Part shown: positions 40,636-49,102 of the stretch, one piece after another
How positions within the stretch are numbered: the first letter of the stretch is position 1
How the letters are laid out: the number at the start of each line of letters is the position of its first letter
DNA from: Deltaproteobacteria bacterium
GTDB lineage: Bacteria; Lernaellota; Lernaellaia; JACKCT01
Reading direction: 5' to 3'
Assembly (NCBI GenBank): GCA_020845895.1
Contig: JADLEX010000095.1
Location: forward strand, 1 to 62,074
DNA: 62,074 nt
Program-made: the position numbers and the translations under genes
Notes under the pieces: model-generated
What the model saw: only the letters and a program-made list of their open reading frames with translations
What the model was told of the DNA's origin: nothing
The model's database searches: none

Positions 40636-42714
40636 CTACTTTGCCGCGCCGGACAGCATCTCGCGGGCCAGATCGCCGCGTCCATACACCACGCGCAGCG
40701 CCTCGAGCACCGCCTCGATGTCCACGGCGATCGAGCGCGCGATGCGTTCGTCGTAAACGAACTGGATCGAGAGGCCGGGCAGGTTGCCGTCGAAAAGCAG
40801 GCCGACGAGGTCGCCCGAGCCGTTGACGATGGGGCTACCCGAGTTGCCGGGGAAGGTGTCGAGCGTGGCGACGAAGTTGTACGTGGTGGACAGGTCGAGC
40901 AGGCCGCGCGCCTTGTCGAAGCCCGGCGCGACGTCGTAGGGCGGCTTGTTGCCGAAGCTCTCGGCGCGCTCGAACAGCCCGTAGAACGTCGTGCGCGGGC
41001 CGTTCATGTAGCCGTGATCCTCGTAACCCGAAACGCGTCCGTACGACAGGCGCAGCGTGAACGTGGTGTCGGGGTAGATCTCGCGCCCGCGGATCGCGAA
41101 ACGCGCGCGGGCGATGCGGTCGCCCGCCTGCGCCTCGACCTCCTCGACCTCGTGCTCGTAGCGCGTGCGCAGCGCGCGATATTCCGGTTCGAGCGCGAGC
41201 GCAAGGCGAATCAGCGGGTCCTTCGATTTCTCCACGCCGGCGCGGCCCTGCTCCACCAGCGCCTTGCGGGCGTCGGCGTCGAAGATCTTTGTTTTCGCGA
41301 TCGCGTCGGCGGCGACCTTCGCGGGCGTGCGTCCGCCGAGCGCGGCTTTGACCGCCGGGTCGTCCTCACCGAGGTTCTCGGCGAGCTGCGCGAGCCGGTC
41401 GGCGAGCACCACCTCTTCCATGTCGGCGTAGAGCGGAGCCTTGGAATACAGGCGCGAATAGAGGCTCGGCAGGGCTGAGTCGCGGAACTCCTCGAAGCGC
41501 TCCTCATTGGGCTTTTGCAATTCCGCCGTGAGCAGCACGATCTGCCGCGCCTTGTCGAACGCGTCGCTGCCGCGCATGCGCACGTATCGGAAGCGCTTGA
41601 AATACGCGCGGTGCAGTTCCTGCGCCTTGGCGATTTCGCCCCACGGATCGCCGATCTCTTCCGCGAGCTTGGGGTCGGCGGCGACCTTGGCGCGAAGTTC
41701 GTCCTCCGCGTCCTTCGCGCGCTTCATCAATTCCCCATCACGAAGGCCCTGCATGTAACCGATCGCGACCTTGATGAAGTTTTCGTCCATACCGATTTCA
41801 AAAAGTGCGCGACGTTTCTGCTCCTCGCCGCGCTTCGTGTATTCACGGAAGACGTCGCGGCTGCGCTCCATGCTGGTGAGCCACAGCGGATAAAGGGAGT
41901 CCCGTAGAAATTCGAGCTGGGCGTAGGTGTAAAAGCGCCCCGAGCTGGTGGGGTGGCCGGACACGAAGACCGGATCGCCGTCGCGATACGCACCCGGCGC
42001 GACGCGCAGGTGGTGCGTCACTGTGACGGGATTTCCCGCTTCGTCGTATGCACGCATCAGGGCCGCGTCGAGACTGTAGCGCGGGAAATTGAAGTTGTCG
42101 GGATCGCCGCCGAACATCGCCGCCTGGCCCTCGGGCGCCCACACGAGGCGCACGTCCTTGTACGTGCGGTAGATGTGCAGCCAATACTCGCTGCCCTGAT
42201 AGAGCGACACGACTTCGCACAGGTCGCTGGTCGCGTTCGCGCACTCCGATTCGATGCGCGCGGTTTCGGCCTTGCGCGCCTCGAACGCCGCCGCGCCGGC
42301 CTGGCCGGCGGGCACTGCATCCTGCACCCGTCTGGTCACGTCGCGCGTCTCGACCAGCACCTGGGCCTCGGAGCCGGGGCAGCGCAGCGGCGCTTCGCCG
42401 TTCGCGCCGTAGCCGTTTTTCATCAGGTCGTTTTCTTCGGTGGAAATTTGCTGGATGCAGTCCGCCGCGACGTGGTGATTGGTGAGGATCAGGCCGTCTT
42501 TCGACACGAACGACGCCGAGCCGATACCCGCAAGGCGCACCGACGACAGGCGCAGATGGTCGAGCCATTCCTTCGACATTTTCATGCCGAACGCCTTCTC
42601 GATTTTGTCGAGCGGCGGATTGTCGAAGGTCCACATGCCCTCGTCGGCCGCGGCGTGTACGGCGACGAACGCACCCACGAACAAAACGACCATCGCTGCG
42701 AAACGCGAACGCAT
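40636..42714 (-). CDS. S46-family dipeptidyl peptidase
   Basis: A 692-residue exported serine peptidase starting at ATG 42714. The signal peptide (about residues 1-23) precedes the chymotrypsin-fold N-terminal part with GIGSASFVSKDGLILTNHH (His of the triad near 80-81). The nucleophile is S625 in TFPGNSGSPIVNG. A helical insertion of about 300 residues lies between, as in DPP7 and DPP11, which release dipeptides from peptide N-termini in the periplasm. DPP11 enzymes prefer Asp/Glu and carry a basic residue shortly after the nucleophile; here that region reads GDLVGLLFDGN, so DPP7-like hydrophobic preference is more likely (inference). Confidence 0.9.
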   Translation of the reverse strand: MRSRFAAMVVLFVGAFVAVHAAADEGMWTFDNPPLDKIEKAFGMKMSKEWLDHLRLSSVRLAGIGSASFVSKDGLILTNHHVAADCIQQISTEENDLMKNGYGANGEAPLRCPGSEAQVLVETRDVTRRVQDAVPAGQAGAAAFEARKAETARIESECANATSDLCEVVSLYQGSEYWLHIYRTYKDVRLVWAPEGQAAMFGGDPDNFNFPRYSLDAALMRAYDEAGNPVTVTHHLRVAPGAYRDGDPVFVSGHPTSSGRFYTYAQLEFLRDSLYPLWLTSMERSRDVFREYTKRGEEQKRRALFEIGMDENFIKVAIGYMQGLRDGELMKRAKDAEDELRAKVAADPKLAEEIGDPWGEIAKAQELHRAYFKRFRYVRMRGSDAFDKARQIVLLTAELQKPNEERFEEFRDSALPSLYSRLYSKAPLYADMEEVVLADRLAQLAENLGEDDPAVKAALGGRTPAKVAADAIAKTKIFDADARKALVEQGRAGVEKSKDPLIRLALALEPEYRALRTRYEHEVEEVEAQAGDRIARARFAIRGREIYPDTTFTLRLSYGRVSGYEDHGYMNGPRTTFYGLFERAESFGNKPPYDVAPGFDKARGLLDLSTTYNFVATLDTFPGNSGSPIVNGSGDLVGLLFDGNLPGLSIQFVYDERIARSIAVDIEAVLEALRVVYGRGDLAREMLSGAAK

Positions 42715-42844
42715 CCCGGATCCCCCGAACGCTGGTGAAATGGCGACCGACAACCGGTCCGAGCCTCTAACAGGAAGCGGCAGGGGAGTCCAGTGCCGGG
42801 GAGTTAGCGCGCGGAACACGCCCCCGCGACGGGGCGTCGCGACG

Positions 42845-44545
42845 TTACGGGGTCGCCGAGTCCGGCCCGTCGCAAAGGTTCGCCGCGCCGGGGGCCCTCG
42901 GCGTCGCCGTCCAGCATCGGTCCCGCAGTGTCACCCGCCACGCGCGTCCCGCGTGAGCGCTCCACGATGGGACGAGGCTCGCGATCGCTCGATCATCGAT
43001 GAGCGCGTCGTGGACGTCGGACTCGCCGAGCGCTCGCAGGAGCGCGGCGTCGACGTCGGGCGAGAACGCCGGAGCGCACGGCCCCCAGACCGATTCACTC
43101 CCCCGGACCGCGAAATCACGGACGCGCAGCGACGTTCGATCGAGACGAGCGCCGACGAGATCCGCGCCCGTCAGCTCGGCGTCGTCGAGGTTCGCGCAGG
43201 TCAGGTCGGCCTTTCGCAGATTCGCGTCGCGAAGGACGGCTTCGACGAGCGTCGCACCGGCAAGATCCGACCGATTGAGGCTCGCGCCGGTCAGGTCGAT
43301 GCGGCGCATCTTCGCCCCGGCGAGCCGAGCGCAGCCGAAACGCGCGTTCGAGGCGACGGCGTTTGCGAGGCGCGCGCCGTCCAGTGTCGCAGGAACATTC
43401 AAAGTCCGCCCGACGCCCGACCGATTTTTTGCGGATTCACCTTCCGACTCGGAACACCGGGCGCTCGCGGCGTCTGCACGAGTCTTCCGGCGTCGAAACT
43501 CGGGACTCAGCCGCTGGCCCAACCGGTCGAAGGGTCCGTCCGAGACGTTGATTTGTCGGCGCGTGAACACCGCGTCGCGCAGATCCGCGCCTTCCAGCAT
43601 CGCACCCGTCAGATCGGAACCCGCGAAGTCCACGCCGCGCAGATCAGCACCCCGGAAATCGGCGGACTGGAGCTCGGCGGACGACAGATCAATTCCGATG
43701 AAACGCGGTGTCCCCGCGCCCGCTTCCGAAGTCGTCCGCACGGAACCGGCCTCGGGTTTGGCGCCGCGATCCAGCGTCTCAAAGCCGGCACGTTCCGCCT
43801 CCAGATTGAGCGGCTCGCTGACGCGTGTGAAGAAGGACGCGAAGCGGCCCTCCGCATACGGCGTGAACTCGCCGCGCGCGGCGGCAAACATGTAACCGGC
43901 CGCGAGATCGATCGGCACGAGCGCCATCACCGCGCGCAGGATGTAGACGAGGGCCTTCGTGCGGGGCTTCTGCGTGTCCACCCAGACATCGCTCCGCGCG
44001 CCGGAAGCGAACGCCGCGGCCGTCATCACGACGACCACGAGTGCGTGATAGGCCGACGACGCGAAGCGATGCAGCGCCGAGAACTCCCACGCGAAGAGCC
44101 ACACGGTGAAAACCGGCACCAGCCAGATCACCGAGCCCGTCAGCACGGACAGCACGAGCCGGTCGGTGCTTTTCATTTCGCGGTCCAGCACGAGCGCGCT
44201 GAAGATCGACGGTTCGACGACCACGCTCCAGTCGCGCGCGGTCTCGCAGCGCGTTTTGGACAAATCGCCGAACCAGCGGTACAGGCGTCGCAGCTCGAAG
44301 AACAGGCAAAGGGCGGTGGCGACGACCATCCACGGCCCGATAGCCGAAAACGCGCGGAAGTGAATGGGGAAGTCGATGATCGGCAGGCGCACGTCCTTGC
44401 CCGCGCCGAGATACCCGCGCGCGCCGTTGCCCGCCAGCATGACGCACACGTACAGGCAAAGGCTGAGTTGGACGTAGAGCAGCGACATCGTGCGTTTCGT
44501 GGATTTCGCGATCGATTCGAGCAGTTGCTTCTGAAGGTCGGTCAT
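42845..44545 (-). CDS. membrane protein with C-terminal pentapeptide repeats
   Basis: A 566-residue protein. About five transmembrane helices in residues 20-220 are followed by two blocks of pentapeptide repeats, A(D/N)LxX type: about 285-335 (SADFRGADLRGVDFAGSDL) and about 395-465 (RIDLTGASLNRSDLAGATL), separated by a charged Arg/Ser insert. A last segment contains three Cys. Pentapeptide blocks fold as right-handed quadrilateral beta helices; the fusion with a membrane domain occurs in sensor- or scaffold-like proteins of unknown role. A long antisense frame over it is a shadow. Confidence 0.85.
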   Translation of the reverse strand: MTDLQKQLLESIAKSTKRTMSLLYVQLSLCLYVCVMLAGNGARGYLGAGKDVRLPIIDFPIHFRAFSAIGPWMVVATALCLFFELRRLYRWFGDLSKTRCETARDWSVVVEPSIFSALVLDREMKSTDRLVLSVLTGSVIWLVPVFTVWLFAWEFSALHRFASSAYHALVVVVMTAAAFASGARSDVWVDTQKPRTKALVYILRAVMALVPIDLAAGYMFAAARGEFTPYAEGRFASFFTRVSEPLNLEAERAGFETLDRGAKPEAGSVRTTSEAGAGTPRFIGIDLSSAELQSADFRGADLRGVDFAGSDLTGAMLEGADLRDAVFTRRQINVSDGPFDRLGQRLSPEFRRRKTRADAASARCSESEGESAKNRSGVGRTLNVPATLDGARLANAVASNARFGCARLAGAKMRRIDLTGASLNRSDLAGATLVEAVLRDANLRKADLTCANLDDAELTGADLVGARLDRTSLRVRDFAVRGSESVWGPCAPAFSPDVDAALLRALGESDVHDALIDDRAIASLVPSWSAHAGRAWRVTLRDRCWTATPRAPGAANLCDGPDSATP

Positions 44546-44677
44546 GAAATCGTCCCTCGAATAAACGCAAATTGCGCTTTCGGCCGTTCATGGACGTCGG
44601 TCGGTTCGCTGAGATCATATTCCCATTTTCATCGCCGCAAAAGGTTGAGACTGACGTGCACCTCGCCGATTTTTTCC

Positions 44678-44706
44678 TTGCGGGATCGCGAGGCCGGTGG
44701 TAATTT
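44678..44706 (+). promoter_or_regulatory. promoter of the FG-GAP gene
   Basis: TTGCGG (44678-44683), 17-base spacer, TAATTT (44701-44706), 26 bases upstream of the ATG, in an AT-rich divergent gap. Confidence 0.5.
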
Positions 44707-44731
44707 TGATGCGTTATTGGGGGGCATTCCC

Positions 44732-46300
44732 ATGAAATCCTCATTTGGCGTTTTTCGGTCGTGTCTCATCATCATCGCCTTTTTCGCCGTTCCCCAAACT
44801 TTCGCCGACATTTACGAAAGTGTGCCGGACTGGGTTCGAATTGGAGACGGCGGGGACTTCGGGAAAAGCGTCGCGATGGTCGGGGACGTCAACGGCGACG
44901 GATATGACGACCTGCTCATCGGCGCGGAAACGAAGAAGGTCGACGTGGAGGACGAGGGGGAGGTGTATCTCTTTTTCGGGTCCGCGACCGGACCCACGAT
45001 CGCGTTCGCGTGGTCCGCGCGGGGCGGCGAACTGCGAACATTCTTCGGTAGCTCCGTAGCCGGCGCGGGCGATGTGAATGGGGACGGTTTCGCCGATATC
45101 GTCCTCGGCGCGAAAGGTGACTCCGATCTTGGCCATCTCACGACCGGGGAGATTCGGCTGTACACCGGTTCGGTGGAAGGCCCGGGTTCGACGGCAACGA
45201 GCACGTTGTTCGGAATGACCCAAGGCTCTTGGTTCGGTTCGTCCGTCGCGGGGGCGGGAGATGTCGACGGCGACGGATTCGACGATGTGGTGGTCGGCGC
45301 ACCCTTCGACAGCTCCATGAAGGGGAAGAATGGCGCCGCGTACATCTACCGCGGATTCGAAGGCGGTCTCCTCGGTGTGCCGACCGTCCTGACACATCCG
45401 ACGCCGTTGGGTGACTTCGGGTATTCGGTTGCGGGAGCGGGGGATGTGAACGGAGACGGGTATGCGGATGTCATCGTCGGACAACCAGAATATGACGGTT
45501 CCGGCGTCCAGGGTGGCGCGGTTCACATCTATTTCGGATCCGCCGACGTTTCGGGCGACGCTCCGGATTGGAGTTTTACTTCCGACCAGGGCCGCCAAGC
45601 CAAATTTGCCGATTGCGTGAGGAGCGCCGGCGATGTGAACGGCGACGGTTTCGACGATATCCTCGTCGGCGCGTGGAGATATCATGTGGAAGGTCAACCA
45701 CGGGGCGCGGCGTTTCTCTTCCTCGGGTCCGAGGACGGGCCTTCGACCGAGCCCGATTGGATCGGTTATCCGACGAACTTCGGCCCCGATTACGGGATTT
45801 CCGACAGTTTCTATGGCTTGTCCTTGGACTCCGCTGGCGATGTGGACGGGGACGGACTCGATGACGTGATCGTCGGTTCCGCGGGTTGGGCCTCGGCGGC
45901 GCATCCCGAGGTCTTTGGCGGCATCTTTTTGTATCGAGGCTCGGAACACGGATTAAAAACCACTCCGGAACTCATCGTCGAACCGCCCGACCAACCCTGG
46001 CACGAATTCGGGCGCGCGGTCGCCGGCGCGGGCGACATGAACGGGGACGGGCTTGTGGATATCGTCGGCGGCACCCCGTATCACAACGATGGGGACGTCA
46101 CCCACGGGGCCGTTGCGGTGTATTTCGGCGCGGAAAGCGACGACGACGATGACGGCGATGACGACGAGGACGACGACGACGATGCGGGTGGTAGCGGCGG
46201 CTCCGGCGACGACGAGGTTGCCGATGTGGACGTCGGAGACGAAGAGTCCGACGATTCGCTCCGCGCGCAGGACGACGATTCCTGCGGTTGCGGTTGCTGA
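44732..46300 (+). CDS. secreted seven-repeat FG-GAP (integrin-alpha-like) protein with acidic Cys-ending tail
   Basis: A 522-residue exported protein (signal peptide to about A25, TFA-D). Seven FG-GAP repeats, each with a calcium loop of the form GDVNGDGYDDLLIG, are spaced about 55-65 residues apart, enough for a complete seven-bladed propeller. From about residue 470 the protein becomes an Asp-dominated tail with a Gly/Ser patch and ends DSCGCGC. There is no C-terminal membrane helix. It probably binds a surface or matrix ligand. The frame is open far upstream on the antisense of the pentapeptide gene, but a ribosome site (GGGGGG) and signal peptide fix this start. The 149-base gap to the Kelch gene holds a separate promoter. 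Confidence 0.9.
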   Translation: MKSSFGVFRSCLIIIAFFAVPQTFADIYESVPDWVRIGDGGDFGKSVAMVGDVNGDGYDDLLIGAETKKVDVEDEGEVYLFFGSATGPTIAFAWSARGGELRTFFGSSVAGAGDVNGDGFADIVLGAKGDSDLGHLTTGEIRLYTGSVEGPGSTATSTLFGMTQGSWFGSSVAGAGDVDGDGFDDVVVGAPFDSSMKGKNGAAYIYRGFEGGLLGVPTVLTHPTPLGDFGYSVAGAGDVNGDGYADVIVGQPEYDGSGVQGGAVHIYFGSADVSGDAPDWSFTSDQGRQAKFADCVRSAGDVNGDGFDDILVGAWRYHVEGQPRGAAFLFLGSEDGPSTEPDWIGYPTNFGPDYGISDSFYGLSLDSAGDVDGDGLDDVIVGSAGWASAAHPEVFGGIFLYRGSEHGLKTTPELIVEPPDQPWHEFGRAVAGAGDMNGDGLVDIVGGTPYHNDGDVTHGAVAVYFGAESDDDDDGDDDEDDDDDAGGSGGSGDDEVADVDVGDEESDDSLRAQDDDSCGCGC

Positions 46301-46374
46301 GTCGTTCCAGCCCTCGACTGGACGAGTCGGAGAATTTGCGTTCGATTCGGCGAGATCGGTCCCCGGCTTGCCCG

Positions 46375-46404
46375 TTGAGAACCGCCGGTCAGTTGTGTTA
46401 GAAA
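46375..46404 (+). promoter_or_regulatory. promoter of the Kelch gene with flanking direct repeats
   Basis: TTGAGA (46375-46380), 18-base spacer, TAGAAA (46399-46404), 46 bases before the ATG. GCCGGTCAG occurs within the spacer (46384-46392) and again just after the -10 (46408-46416), 24 bases apart, a possible regulator pair. Confidence 0.45.
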
Positions 46405-46449
46405 ATAGCCGGTCAGCCACGCGTGATTTCGCCTTGGGGAGACGAAACG

Positions 46450-47700
46450 ATGCGCTCTCGCGCTTTCCTGTGTCTTTTGATCTGTGCGTCGGCGCTCGTC
46501 GCGGCCGGGCCGGCGGCGGCCCAATGGACGCAGATGTCCGGCATGGACACGGCTCGCTTCGACCCGATCATGGCCGCGGACGCCCAGAACATCTACGTGT
46601 TCGGCGGCGCGGATTGGCTGGGCTCATACCTGCGTTCGTCGGCCAAGTACAAGGTCTCGACGCTGACGTGGTCGAACGCGGCGAACCTGCCGGCGGCCCT
46701 CGCGCTGGGTCACGGCGCGGAACTGGGCGGCTGGATTTACATCCCGGGTGGATTCGACGGCACGAACGTGGTCGGTACGGTGTATCGCTACCAGACCACG
46801 TGGAACTACTTCGAGACAATGACCGAAACGGTGCCCGAGCCGCGCTATGCGTACACATTCGACAAAATCGGCACGCTTCTCTATTTGTGCGGCGGCGGCG
46901 ACGCAACCGACATCTCACAGGAAGAGTGCTGGTCGTACGACCCCGACAACGACGAGTGGCTTGCACTCACGCCCATGCCGATGGCGCGGCGATTCCACGG
47001 CAGCGGCGTCGCGGGCGGCAAGCTCTACGTCTTCGGCGGCGTGGATGCCACCGACCTGGAGACGAACACGTGCGACGTGTACACGCCGGGGACGGATTCG
47101 TGGGACACGTGCCCGAACCTGCCGACGATCTGGTGGGGCGGCGCGTCGGGCACGGCGAACGGCAAGCTGATCTTCTCGCACGGCGAAAACGGCAGCGGCG
47201 GCTGGGTGAACAAGGGCTACACCGCGACGCCGGGCGGATCGTGGACGCAGACCACCAATGTGGTGCAAAGCCGCTACCGCGTGGGCTGGGCGGTTTCGCA
47301 GAACGCGCTGTGGGTGGCTGGCGGCGATCCGATCGGTCCGCTGGGATTTCCATCGGACGTGATGGAGAAATACACGGTTGTCACGACGACGACATCCACC
47401 ACCACGACCACTCATGTGACCACCACGACGCACACGACGACGACCACGCACGCGACGACGACCACGACGAACCCGGGCACGACCACGACGACGAACCCGA
47501 CGACCACTTCGATTCCCGCCACGACCACCACGACGACGCAGCCAGGCGACGATGATGACGACGGCTGGTTCCCGGGCGACGACGATGACGACGATGACGA
47601 CGACGACGGCGACACGGGCTTGGGCGGCGTCGGCGGCGGAAGTGGCGGCGGCGACGACGACGGCGGCGGTTCGGACGGCGGCGGGGGCGGCTGCACCTGA
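46450..47700 (+). CDS. secreted Kelch-repeat protein with Thr/Asp tail ending in Cys-Thr
   Basis: A 416-residue exported protein (signal peptide cleaved near AAA-Q, residue 24). Five to six Kelch repeats (about residues 35-310; e.g. GGWIYIPGGFDGTNVVGTVY, GKLYVFGGVDATDLE) form a beta-propeller. From about 312 a Thr/Pro/Asn-rich segment of about 60 residues leads to an acidic run containing DDDDDGWFPGDDD, a Gly-rich patch and the end DGGGGGCT. The WFP motif within the Asp run matches that of the SGNH hydrolase tail. No C-terminal membrane helix. Confidence 0.9.
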   Translation: MRSRAFLCLLICASALVAAGPAAAQWTQMSGMDTARFDPIMAADAQNIYVFGGADWLGSYLRSSAKYKVSTLTWSNAANLPAALALGHGAELGGWIYIPGGFDGTNVVGTVYRYQTTWNYFETMTETVPEPRYAYTFDKIGTLLYLCGGGDATDISQEECWSYDPDNDEWLALTPMPMARRFHGSGVAGGKLYVFGGVDATDLETNTCDVYTPGTDSWDTCPNLPTIWWGGASGTANGKLIFSHGENGSGGWVNKGYTATPGGSWTQTTNVVQSRYRVGWAVSQNALWVAGGDPIGPLGFPSDVMEKYTVVTTTTSTTTTTHVTTTTHTTTTTHATTTTTNPGTTTTTNPTTTSIPATTTTTTQPGDDDDDGWFPGDDDDDDDDDDGDTGLGGVGGGSGGGDDDGGGSDGGGGGCT

Positions 47701-47817
47701 TCGGCGACGCGGACCTGATCCGCGACCTTGCGCCGTCGAGGTCGGTCCTTATAATCCGGCGGCTTTTTCGTCCCCCCTTCCGGGCCCTCGCCCTGGCCAT
47801 GTGCCGCCGGAGTCGTC

Positions 47818-49053
47818 ATGGTGTTCGTCGCGCCTTTTCGAGGCGATGTGGTCCGGTCTGATCTCGCGGCCGAGGTCTCGTGCCCGCCCTATGATGTCGT
47901 GAACGCCGACGAGGCGCGGCAGATCGCGGCGAAACACCCCGACAGCTTCATGCGCGTCATCCGTTCCGAGGCCGCCATGGCCGAGGGCGACGACCCCTAC
48001 GGCGACGCGGTGTACGAACGTGCGCGCGCCGAACTCGACCGCCTCGTGGCGGCGGGGGTTTTGTGCGAGCGCCCTCAGCCCGCCTTTTACGTGTACGAAC
48101 TCGAGCGCGAGGGGCGCACGCAGACGGGCCTCATCGCCGAGGTGAGTCTCGCCGAGTACGAAGCGGGCATTATCAAGCGCCACGAGCTCACGCGGCCCGA
48201 CAAGGAACTCGACCGCACGCGGCACATCGCGGCGACCGGCGCGAATACGGGTCAGGTGTACCTGGCGTACCGTTCCGATCCGTCGGTGGATGCGGCGATT
48301 CTCGGCCACACGCTACGCGATCCCGACATCGCGTTTCGCGCTCCCGACGGCGTGCGCCACCGGCTGTGGGTCGTGGACCGCGACGACGACGTGCGCAACC
48401 TGCTCGCGGCCTTGGCCGACGTGGAGTCGCTCTACGTCGCCGACGGCCACCACCGCATGGCCGCCTCGACGCGCGTGTGGCGCGAGGGTCGCGTGGGCGA
48501 CGGCTCGCCCGAATCGCCCGCCGCGCGCGTGATGGCGACGATCTTTCCGCACAATCAGCTTCGCATTCTGCCCTATCACCGGGTTGTGACGGATCTCGAG
48601 TCACGGTCCGTCGCCGACGTGATGGCGCGCGTCGAGTGGGTGTTCGACGTTCGACGCGGCGTCCCGCCCGCGCCCGAGCACCCGGGGGAATTCGGCCTGT
48701 TCATCGGCGGATCGTGGTATCGCATCGCGCCGAAGAAAAAGCCGAGCGGGGCATCGGTCGCCGCGCGCCTCGATGTGGCGGTGCTGCAGGACGAATTGCT
48801 GGGACCCATCCTTGGCATCGACAATCCGCGCACGAACCCGCGCATTGAATTCGTCGGCGGCATTCGCCCGCTCGCGGACCTGGAGCAGCGCGTGGCCGCG
48901 TCGCCCTCGGGTCTCGCGATCGCGTGCTTCGCCACCTCGATGGACGACCTGCTCGCAGTCGCCGACGCGGGCGAGATCATGCCGCCCAAGTCCACGTGGT
49001 TCGAGCCCAAGCTGCGATCCGGGCTCGTGGTGCGCCGCATCGCGCGCCAATAA
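47818..49053 (+). CDS. DUF1015 family protein
   Basis: A 411-residue cytoplasmic protein (GGAG six bases before ATG). It matches DUF1015 throughout: VAPFRGDVV, SCPPYDVVNADEAR, HPDSFMRVIRSE, IIKRHELTRPDKELDR, and the diagnostic VADGHHRMAAS. The DGHHR motif recalls the ParB/SbnI/SerK nucleotide-dependent kinases that phosphorylate free serine, so a serine-kinase-like role is possible but not shown. Length normal. No functional partner adjacent. Confidence 0.88.
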   Translation: MVFVAPFRGDVVRSDLAAEVSCPPYDVVNADEARQIAAKHPDSFMRVIRSEAAMAEGDDPYGDAVYERARAELDRLVAAGVLCERPQPAFYVYELEREGRTQTGLIAEVSLAEYEAGIIKRHELTRPDKELDRTRHIAATGANTGQVYLAYRSDPSVDAAILGHTLRDPDIAFRAPDGVRHRLWVVDRDDDVRNLLAALADVESLYVADGHHRMAASTRVWREGRVGDGSPESPAARVMATIFPHNQLRILPYHRVVTDLESRSVADVMARVEWVFDVRRGVPPAPEHPGEFGLFIGGSWYRIAPKKKPSGASVAARLDVAVLQDELLGPILGIDNPRTNPRIEFVGGIRPLADLEQRVAASPSGLAIACFATSMDDLLAVADAGEIMPPKSTWFEPKLRSGLVVRRIARQ

Positions 49054-49057
49054 GAAA

Positions 49058-49080
49058 GGGGACGGGCCCAACCCGTCCCC
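49058..49080 (-). terminator. intrinsic terminator of the chemoreceptor gene
   Basis: Arms GGGGACGGG and CCCGTCCCC around a 5-base loop. On the minus strand the hairpin is followed by TTTCTTATT, so it ends the chemoreceptor transcript 23 bases after its stop. It begins four bases after the DUF1015 stop. Confidence 0.8.
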
Positions 49081-49102
49081 GCATCGCAAACCTGCCGGGT
49101 GT

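Noticed and set aside
42479-46300. Continuous plus-strand open frame of 1273 codons
   Set aside because: The first 750 codons run antisense to the S46 and pentapeptide genes and read as Arg-rich shadow protein without domains; only the part from 44732 with signal peptide and FG-GAP repeats is real.
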